Below, piece by piece: positions 55,438-64,000 of a stretch of 64,000 bases of DNA. How positions within the stretch are numbered: position 1 is the first letter of the stretch; each line of letters begins with the position of its first letter. The DNA lies in NCBI RefSeq assembly GCF_022605165.1, contig NC_063070.1, positions 620,001-684,000 on the forward strand, in the 5' to 3' direction. This DNA comes from Purpureocillium takamizusanense. Lineage: Eukaryota > Ascomycota > Sordariomycetes > Hypocreales > Ophiocordycipitaceae. The position numbers and the translations under genes were made by a program. A model generated the notes under the pieces. That model was not told the origin of the DNA. It did not search any database and saw only the letters and a list, made by a program, of their open reading frames with translations.

Positions 55438-55464
55438 ACCACCACCACCACCACCACCACCACC
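55438..55464. repeat. CCA trinucleotide run in pom152 leader
   Basis: Nine consecutive CCA units about 75 bp upstream of the pom152 start codon. A shorter run of the same unit is at 55360-55375. Confidence 0.85.
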
Positions 55465-55537
55465 TGACCGCACCGTGCTGGCGCACCGCACCCTAATGCC
55501 CGCTACACGCAGCGCTTCGCAATAGACACGGAATGCG

Positions 55538-58500
55538 ATGACTTCAACGCCTCGCCTGCGGTCTGGCTTCCCAGCGACCCCGGCCACCGCTGCGCGCCGT
55601 CAAAACCTGCAGCAGCAGACTCCCTCGACCGTGGGCTCCGTTGCCTCGTCCAACGCCGGCTCAACCACCAAGTCGCCGACCCTGCCCCTAGCGCCCGAGA
55701 ACCAGTCGACGCACAATGCCACCAGCCGGCCCGTCATCCCTCTCACCTTCCTCGACGCGCCCCAGCAGCGCCTCTACGCATTCGGCGTCTACGTGCTCTT
55801 GTGGGCTTGGAAGCTCTACGACTGGCTGCAGGTCGTCGAGGATGGCGACTCCTCGTGGTGGCTCTTCCTAAAATGGATCTTCATCGACTTCGCCTTTCTC
55901 TATGGCCTGCCCGAGCTCCGTATACCCTGGCTCGAGCTCTCCCAGGCCCTCGTCACCGGCGTCTTCATGTCGCACCTCGTCCTCAACTACATGCTCATGT
56001 TCAATATTCCCGTATGCCGTCTTCCCCTGCTCCATACCATCAGCGCCCCGTGCTTACCTTCAATCAGCTCCCCTGGCAGTCATGGCTCGTCGGGCTCGTC
56101 AAGATTCTCTACGACCGCGAACTCTCCATATCCGAACACAATGTCAAGGTCGCCAACATCCTCAATAACCACTCTCTCATCATGGGCAAGCAAATCATCA
56201 ACATCCTCCCCGAAGGCTCCGCCGTCCTCAACCCCGAGCATATTCCCTACTGCTTGGGACCCAAGTCCAAGGGCGGCGTTGCCTTGCCCATCTACTTCAA
56301 CTCTAGCGTCCCCGCCGAGATCGAACTAATCCGCATCGACCTCGAGACCAACAAGCAGGAGACAATCAAGGTGCCCAGTCGTGAGGTCAACAAGGTCGCC
56401 AAGTCGATCCGCGATCAGATGGGGGATCCCAACTCGGCCGGCTTCAACTGGCAATTCCAGGTCAAGAAGCCCGGCGTCTATCGACTCGCAAAGGTCCTCG
56501 ACGATTACAAGCTCGAGGTTCAGAGAACAAACAAAGACACTTATGTTGTCCCCTGTCCCCAAGCCCGGATCAAGACCGCCGACTCGACGCAGCGGTGCAT
56601 CCGCGACTTGTCCGACCTGTCCCTTGACGTGTTTGGCACGCCGCCGCTCAAGATTGTCTACCGCCGAACGATCAACGGCAAAAACGACGGATTTCATTTC
56701 CAGAGTCTGCAGCCGGACGGCTTCATCTCGCCCCTCCTCCAGGGCACATCAGATGCCATTATTAGCAACGAGGACGACTTCTCTTGGGTCCGTCCCTCCA
56801 AGGTCACTGTTGGGCTTAACGAGTCCATGACCACGGCAGGAGAGTGGGAGTACTCGGTGGAAGAAGTTCACGACGCTTTCGGCAACATTGTCAAATACGC
56901 GGAACCAGGGGCTGAAGCCGATCATGCAGTTTCTCGGGGGCTGACCCAGCGATTCGCGGTCATGGAGCGGCCCAAGGTTCGCCTCGCAAACTGCGACCTT
57001 AGAAACCCCATCAAGGTTGCAAAGGGCAAGCCTGCGAAGCTGCCTGTCAACTTTGGCGTCTCAGGGGCCGTTACGGACACGTCGTACAAGGTTACCTGGA
57101 AGTTTTCTCCAATCGATTCTCTCACCAACAATGGAGATCACGGCGAGCAAGTTTCCCTAGGAGAGCACTCGGCCAAGAGCTCTCGCGACAAACCCGTCGT
57201 GTCCGAACCCGGCCTGTATACCCTTGATTCCGTCACCAGCGGCTCATGCGAGGGCGAAGTGGCGGAGCCCTCTTCCTGCCTCCTCTTGAACCCACTTGAG
57301 CCTCATCTCTCCATCAAGACGGAAGATATCCCCGACAAGTGCGCTGGGAACTCGATCGGTCTCCGGGTCGACCTCGATCTGGTTGGCACGCCGCCGTTCG
57401 CAGTCAAATATGAGATCATCACAGATGGTCGGAACGAAAAGCAGGTTCATCGCGTCAACGGCCTCAGAAGCCAACTCGAACTGGTGCCAAAGACGGCGGG
57501 TCGCCACAAGTACGTGTTCAAGTCCATCGACGACGCCGTGTATACCGGGTTGCCACTCGACGGGCCCGACAAGGTTCTGGAACAGGTTGTCAAGCCTGCC
57601 GCCTCGGCGCTAATTGCGAGCCGGGACAAGGAAATCAGCGCTTGCCTGGACTCTCAGGTTGAGGTTGATGTTGAGCTTCACGGGGACCCGCCGTTCAATC
57701 TCGAATGGGAAATGGTTCACGACGGCAAGCGCAAGGCCGAGCGCGCCAACGACATTCACGACAGACGCTACAGGATCAAGACCTCCAGCCTGAACAAGGG
57801 TGGCGAGTACATACTTGCCCTAAGCAGTGTTCAAGACCAGCGGGGTTGTCGTACGTTCTTGCAAGATCAGCTCAAGCTTTCGGTCCGCAGGCAACGGCCG
57901 CGGGGTGGCTTCGGGCTTGTTGAGCAGAAGAACAGCATCATGGCAGTCGAGTCCGACACTCCGCTTCGGCTGCCGCTGCGACTTCAGGGTGAAGCTCCCT
58001 GGATCATTTCATACCGCAATCTCAACGAGAGCGGGCAGGTCCTCACGAAGACGGCCACGGGTGCCAACGACTACCTGATGGTCAAGTCCCGAGGCATTTA
58101 CGAAATTGTCAATGTCAGGGACAAGCAATGTCCCGGCATTGTTGACGAGGCCGCCTCGAAGTTCAAGGTCGACTGGTTCCCTCGCCCCCAAATGTCCCTC
58201 GTTCAGACCGAGAGTACCTCCGGATCAAGAGATGTCTTTGTCAAGCAGGAGGTCTGTGAAGGTGACATAGATGGCTTCGAGGTGCAGCTTCAAGGTAAGC
58301 AGTTCAAGTCAGTTGCAAAGGAAAGATGCTGACCAATCGCAAGGTTCTCCCCCTTACCATGTCGAGTATGAAGTTATCCACAAGTCTGTCTCAGGATCCA
58401 GCGCAACGCTCCAGAAAAGGTTCGACGCTGCACTACCCAAGGCGGGCATCTCCATGGACACAAGCAAGGCAGGCTTATACAAGTACCGGTTCTTCGGCCT

Positions 58501-59434
58501 GGCGGACAACCTCTACAACAACGACAAGAGTTTCAACGAGCTCATCGTTGAGCAGCGGGTCAATGCCAAGCCATCTGCATCTTTCACCAAGCCCGGCCAG
58601 TCCTTCAAATACTGCGTGCAGGAGCAAGAGCAGGAAGATAAGATTCCCATCACGCTCACCGGTGTTGCGCCGTTTTACATCGAGGTCGAAATCAAGCACC
58701 AGGCCGGATCTCCGCCTGAGACGTATCGTGTCTCGTCCATCAACTCCAATTCGTACCGCATGCCGATCCCGCGAGAGCATCTCCGTCTCGGCACCCAGCA
58801 ACTTCGCATTCGAAGGGTTCGGGACGCCCGAGGCTGCCAACAGAAGTACGAAATTGGCGCTCCATCGATCCAGATCCAGCTATACGACGCACCGTCAATT
58901 TATGCGCTCGAATCGAGGGAGGACTTTTGCGTCGGTGAACGTATTGCGTACACCCTCTCGGGGACACCGCCGTTTGACATCGCATACGAATTCAATGGTC
59001 GTTGGAACGCCAAGTCTCAAACGACCAACTTCCGACGCATCGCGGAGAAGGCGGGCGTCTTTACCATCACGAGCATCTCCGACAAGGCCAGCGAGTGTCG
59101 CGCTGCAGTCAACCTGCGCAAGACGATCCATCCGCTGCCCAGCGTCCAAATCAGCCGCGGAAAGGTGGCTCGCGTGGACATTCACGAAGGCAACGAGGTG
59201 AATATCTTGTTCGAGTTCTGGGGCACGCCACCCTTCGAATTTACCTACACGAGGAGTACCAACGCCAGAAAGGGCCAACGCAGCGTCGTTCTCGAGACGC
59301 GACACGACGTCTCGTACGAGCGCAGCAAGGTCGTCAAGGCCAGCCAGGAGGGCACGTACGAGGTGGTGGCGATCAAGGACAAGTTCTGTTCCTTCTCAAC
59401 ACAGCAGGTGGAGAAAAGAGATGCTCGACTGTAG
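55538..59434 (+). CDS. pom152: Nucleoporin Pom152
   Basis: Three exons: 55538-56011, 56068-58294 and 58344-59434, giving 1263 aa, close to the usual fungal length. Residues 1-75 are a Ser/Thr/Ala-rich cytosolic or pore-facing end. Three hydrophobic segments follow: about 78-97 ([19 protein letters not shown]), 107-124 ([18 protein letters not shown]) and 133-155 ([20 protein letters not shown]). The rest is a long lumenal region of repeated Ig-like domains marked by a recurring GxxPPFxxxY strand, such as [39 protein letters not shown] and [13 protein letters not shown]. Pom152 forms the membrane ring of the nuclear pore in the perinuclear space. The second intron falls inside one of these repeats ([13 protein letters not shown]). 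The gene is convergent with utp22. Confidence 0.95.
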
Positions 59435-59834
59435 AGCCGTCGACATTTAGGCATCTAGCGCTACGAGACGGAAAGGCAGGGCAGCCGGCGAGCTGCTGCG
59501 GGATGAGATGGGATGGGTGACTGACCCGAAAGAGGTCTTGTACATATGCATCTATACCATGGCACGGCACGGCGTTTTTTGAGTAGGGGTCAATCAGGGT
59601 GGTCTGCAGAACGATGTTGTAACGAGGATTTCTGCCCTTGCTTCCATGTTTCACGCAGTTTAGATGAAATGTTCTCGTGAATGGTATCGATTGATGCGAG
59701 CCGCCCGTGGGCTATATACAACCGCTCTATATGTCTGAACATTGCACCTGTGAGATGTTTTTGACCTTTTAGGAGAGGCCGGTGGTCATGAGGTATCAAA
59801 GTCCCACTTCGTTGCCCATGGAGCGGCTCCCGTC
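59435..59834. other. Convergent spacer, pom152 and utp22
   Basis: Only about 400 bp separate the two stop codons; it should hold both poly(A) sites. No other signal is visible. Confidence 0.6.
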
Positions 59835-62800
59835 TTATCCCTCGACGACCTCGATCTTCTTGATCATGCTGCCGCCCGCCCGCGCAATCTCCAACAGCAC
59901 TGCCTCCTGATTGACCTCGACCACGTCCGCGCCGTCCTCGCCATCTGCGCTCGCGACCCGAAAGTTGTACGGCAGGCCGGCCCTGAACTTTTGCCGCTGC
60001 TGGAGCCTGGGGTTCCAGATAGCAGCGAGGGCGTAGTCATCATCGTCGCCGCCGCCGCCGCGGAAGAAGACGAGCGTGTCAGCGTACACGCGCTGGAGCT
60101 CCTCGGCGAGCACGTCGATGGGGTGGGCGCGCACGGGCAGGGGCATCTTGCCAGTTCGCTCGTCGAGGTTCTTGAAGTGCGAGTTCTTCTTGGCGCCAGA
60201 GTCGGAGGCAGCGTCGCCGACGATGGCCCTGACGGCCTTGGGGGAGAGACGCAGGAGAACGTCGTAGTCGCGTAGGGACGTCTCGAACAGGGCCGCCGGG
60301 TCGAAGCCGAGGGGCCGCTCGCGAACGAGCTTGCACGCGGCCTTGGCGAGGCGAGTCATGCGCGAGGCGATGAGCTTGGACGGGCCGTCGCGGGTGTAGG
60401 CCAGGCCGGACTGGTCGCTTGACGTCGCCACGCACAAGACCAGCTTGTTCATATGCGGGTCGCGCTTCCTCCACGACTCGAGCTCTCTGCGGATGGACAG
60501 GCGATCGTCGTTGGTGAGCGTCTCGGCGGAGTCGACAATCAGCGGCTCGTCGCGCCAGTCCCAGCGGGACAAGAAGAACAGGGTGCGCAGGAAGCCGGTG
60601 CTCGGCGAGGAGGGCACAACCCAGGGGTACGGTTGCAGGAAGACGTGAAGCACGATGAGCTCCATGAGCTCCTCGCTAATGTGGCCGGTGAATTTGTGAG
60701 AGCCAAACCAGTGCTTGACCAGCCGGATCGTCTGGGAGAGCGGGTGCAGCCTCGTGCAAAATGTGGCAACCGTCTGTGTGTGCAGCGGCAGGGTGTCGTA
60801 TAGCCAGTGAGACTTTTGCAAAGCTTCAACGGCGTCTTCGCGGGCGCGAACATCGAGCGTCTTATTGTCGACCTGCCTCTCCAGGAGCGTCTCCTCCAGA
60901 TCGCAGTGTATCCGCAGTCGAAAGGTCGCTCCGGAGTCGTAGATGGCATCCAGATAGGCCAAGCCTTCAATGCCAACCTCTCTGTTCTCGCGGCCAAGGT
61001 ACGTCGTGATGTTTTCGTGTGCTGTGGTGAGACGTCTGTCAATGTCGAGAAGAAACTCAATCTTGGCTTCCTGAATAGCGGTGAGGTTCTCTGGCCACTT
61101 GCTGGAAGCCTCAAAGTAAAGATTGACATCCATGGGCTCAATGAAACCCTTGTGGAACCCCATCATGGGGGGGGCCACAGACGAATACCTCGCGATCGGC
61201 GAGATCGGCGACAACTGTCTGATCTGAAGCGGGAGCTCCTCAAGATTGCGGATGTCGCGCTCAAATGTGGTAAATGCCCGTCTCGAAGCATCAAACGCCT
61301 CTTTGTCGAGATGGGACAGACCAATGACGGATGAGAGGCCACTATCACAGGCCACGAGCTCATCTTTCATGATCTTGAGATGCCGTTTGAGAGCATACCG
61401 AGCAATCTCTTCGCAAATTTGGCCCGGCAGCTTGCTGCTCCATTCCACGCATTCCAAGATACTACCGTCCTTGAAACGTCTCAGCTCGGCCTTCTCTCCC
61501 CAGAACTGGCGGAATACTGCCGCCTCCTGTTGCTCCTCGGCCGAAGGGCCATATTCCATCTGGCGAGACATGTTCGCGGGCTGGAATATGACGCCAACGA
61601 GGACCTCGGAGCTCTCGGTAGGGGCACCGCGGCTTAAAGACCAAGACGCGACGGGAGGCTGAAGGATATGTACCAGCTGCACGCGGTCTCCATATGCTCG
61701 TTTCAAGACCTTGTGGGCTTCCAAGCTGAACTTCCATGACGCCCTGCTCCGATCAGCGGAACCAGTAAACTTTTCGGCCACGTCGAGGCTGGCGATTCTA
61801 AAACAGGTATCGAAGACCTCTGGCGCCACATCCGCCTTCATGATGAAGGTGGGATCGAACTTGTCCACAGCGTCATCAGCAAGCAAATCTGCAGTTGACT
61901 TGGCGTAGAGCTGCAGGAGGCCAGCCGACCAGGGCGTCATCTTGAACAGTATGTTCAACTCCCTGACCGGGTCAAAAATGACTGGTCCGACGTCTCGAAT
62001 AGCTTTTGTGTCAATCTTGGATGCGCCAAACGCAAAGGGCTTCTTCGTAAAGTCGGTAGTAGAGAGGAACTGGATCGCCGCCTTGAAAAGCTCGGTGCTG
62101 CTCAGAGAATTTGAGAGTGCGGCTTGCCCCTTCTTCCCACCCATCTGTAGCAACAGTGCGATCATGGTGGACCACTCAAAGTTTCCGAAGCCGCCCTTGG
62201 AGATTTCTCCGCCGAAGCCCCGTTGCTGCAACCAGATCCTACCCAAGACGCAAGCATCGGTGAAGGCCGGACATTTCGTCTTGCAGTCCTCGAGAACACG
62301 CAGGTACTGAATGAAGGTCCTCTCGGCATTGATCGTGGAGTTGTAGAACGGTGTACTAGTGCTGCTAGCTTTCTGCTCCTCTCCCCCTGCGGCTCGGTTG
62401 CAGGACGAAGCAGGCGTCAGCTTGTTCCATGGGAACATCCCATCGGGCGCACAGGGAATCAGCCTGACGCTGTATTCCATCGACGTCTTGTGGCCCTTCT
62501 TGGCGGACTTGTCGTCCTGAGCAGTCCCACCCCCCTTGGCGTCGGTGGGCAGGGGACGGAGGAGGAGCACGGGTAATAGCGGGTTCTCATTCAAATATTC
62601 GAAGGCCAGGCCCATTGAGTCGGCAGAATATTGCTGGCGCACGTGCGCAGCGATGTACGCAATATAGTAGGCTCGTCGGTAGAAGTATCGCATGTTCATA
62701 AAGTCCTTGTCCTGGAACAGCGATTTGGGCATCTGGACCACCATGTCGATCGAGGCTGAAGATTGCGACTTGACCATGGTCTTTGAAACGTAGCTTCCGA

Positions 62801-63223
62801 CGACATTGCACTGCGAGGGCTTCGCGTACGCTACTTTGTAGGGAGAGTCTGTTGCCGGCTTGGGGGTTGGATAGGGAACGATGATGCGATGCTTCTTCTC
62901 GAAGGCGGCCGTGGCTTCGGTGATCTAAAACACATCAGCGAACAAGTTGAGGTCGGAAGTGCGTGCCAGCGACTGACTGGAAGGGCGTCGTGAGGTTCGA
63001 TGGACTCCACAATCTCTTTGATCTTGAATAGATGGCCATTGGCGTCGCCGAAGGCCTTGCCGTAGTTCAACTTCACCTCGTTCAGGAGCTCGTCCGTCTG
63101 GAGGATGAAGGTGCTCGCGGTCGACACTTGCGCCGAGCTCCGAGCTTCGAAGTCGATTATGGCATCGTGTCGCAGACCAGAGCCGGCGTGCTCTATCTTG
63201 CGGCGTTTCGAGCTGGACTCCAT
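59835..63223 (-). CDS. utp22: U3 snoRNP / UTP-C component Utp22 (NRAP family)
   Basis: Two exons on the minus strand, 63223-62978 and 62924-59835, giving 1111 aa. The first exon (82 aa) starts MESSSKRRKIEHAGSG, with a nuclear-signal-like KRRK, and joins in phase 0 at DALP|ITEATAAFEKKHRIIVPYPT. The NRAP-family core is then continuous: VVGSYVSKTMVKSQSSASID, VQMPKSLFQDKDFMNMRYFY, EKAELRRFKDGSILECVEWS, IRLVKHWFGSHKFTGHISEE and YPWVVPSSPSTGFLRTLFFL. Utp22 has tandem nucleotidyltransferase-like folds without catalysis. With Rrp7, as the UTP-C complex, it joins the 90S pre-ribosome for 18S rRNA maturation in the nucleolus. The start is the ATG at 63223; the frame is open further upstream, but the sequence there is not family-like. 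Confidence 0.94.
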
Positions 63224-64000
63224 GGCGCTGGCGATTTGGAGTTGCGCCGTCACGATACCAGACAGAGCGATGTGCGTGCTTCTCACACCAAGAGCTCGCG
63301 TGCGGTCGAGGCTCTGGAATTTTTTTGCCAGGCATTTGGACACAGCGGGGCGATAAGCCGATAAGCCGGTGTGCGGTGTGACTCGGTGGCGCGCTTGCTG
63401 AAAGCCCCGGTCACTTCAAGTGAGCTACCCTATACATTACTTCGTTGCCCGAGGCTCTGGTCGCCCTGGTACCAAATGACCTCTCTACAGTCAATTACCT
63501 ATGGAGCAGATTACTGTACAAGTTTTCATTGAAGTGGAACTATATGTGCACCCTCATGATCGTTTCGTGGTGTGGAGGCCTGCTAAACGAGGACATCGAC
63601 ACACCTAATGATGGCCGGGTAAGGATTTTGCCGCGGGCTAATGGTGCGAGCAACGTGCGGCGACTAGCATCGGGAGAAAAGATATGGATGAGCGAGCTCG
63701 AAGCGCTGCACGAGGATGGCTTGGGTCGTGTGTCCAATAATTGTAATCTTTATTCCACAAGGCGGTATTTGCGACGAGCCGCGCGGGACTGCTTCTTAGG
63801 TCTTAGTTACGAGGATTACACGGAGCAGGTTTGACTGCAGAAGATGTGCAAAACAAAGGGGCTCCGATAATCGCACATCCGGAAGACAATTTACCCCCTC
63901 AATGAACGGGCATGGCCGTGCGCCTCGTCGTACGGTACCGTCAGTCATGCATAGTAGTCCAATTGACCGGGCTGATGTTGACCAGCCTCATCAACAACCT
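63224..64000. other. utp22 upstream region to window end
   Basis: Probably the utp22 promoter. A 129-codon plus-strand frame (63445-63834) has no domain and is not called. No gene entering from the right edge can be recognised. Confidence 0.5.

Larger units (their letters stand above)
53874..55537. other. Divergent spacer, UCH and pom152 genes
   Basis: Contains the UCH leader with 21-bp repeats (53982-54084) and a TATA-like element at 54207-54213, and the pom152 leader with a CCA run. A 109-codon frame at 54318-54647 has no domain and is not called. Confidence 0.55.

Noticed and set aside
63445..63834. 129-codon plus-strand frame upstream of utp22
   Set aside because: No recognisable similarity and no splice or promoter support; could be chance.

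Overview
The window reads as nuclear DNA of a GC-rich filamentous ascomycete, most likely a sordariomycete and possibly hypocrealean. Genes are split by short introns (about 50-110 nt, GT..AG with CTRAC-like branch sites), there are no operons, intergenic spacers are long, and the gene content is typical of moulds: a Slm1-type PH protein, a fungal metacaspase, Pom152, Utp22 and a Whi5-type repressor. The placement is inference; no rRNA or tRNA marker was found.

I support 15 protein-coding genes. Exon structures were rebuilt by hand from splice sites, reading frame and family conservation. Left to right: slm1-like BAR/PH protein (+, 3522-6408); phosphatidylserine synthase cho1 (-, 7277-8362); HExxHxxGxxH metallopeptidase with a C-terminal jacalin domain (-, 9595-12125); a 6-kb gene-poor spacer; Whi5/Nrm1-type G1/S repressor (+, 18092-19249); conserved-looking protein of unknown function (-, 21116-22786); large mucin-like single-span membrane protein (+, 25979-29305); flavin monooxygenase (-, 29799-32503); REX3-like DEDDh exonuclease (-, 33342-34741); GNAT acetyltransferase (+, 36077-36757); metacaspase mca1 (+, 40691-42813); CM1/coiled-coil spindle-pole protein (-, 43514-47544); FBXO21-like F-box protein (+, 49084-51138); UCH37-type deubiquitinase with a long acidic extension (-, 51585-53873); nucleoporin pom152 (+, 55538-59434); and rRNA-processing factor utp22 (-, 59835-63223).

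The genes mostly sit as alternating convergent and divergent pairs. Several are housekeeping functions: membrane lipid synthesis and PIP2 signalling, cell-cycle start, microtubule nucleation, nuclear pore, ribosome biogenesis and ubiquitin turnover. An F-box protein and a proteasome-type deubiquitinase lie tail to tail, but nothing shows that they act together. I see no secondary-metabolite cluster, transposon or CRISPR-like array.

The points most worth a second look are: two GC-AG introns in the monooxygenase gene; a jacalin lectin domain that appears only after two introns are removed; terminal exons beyond apparent stops in the F-box and spindle-pole genes; the acidic N-terminal extension and 21-bp leader repeats of the UCH gene; the repetitive mucin-like protein without a signal peptide; and a short dispersed TACGAAGTAC-type motif confined to non-coding DNA. 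I did not find clear evidence of a wholly new biological system.
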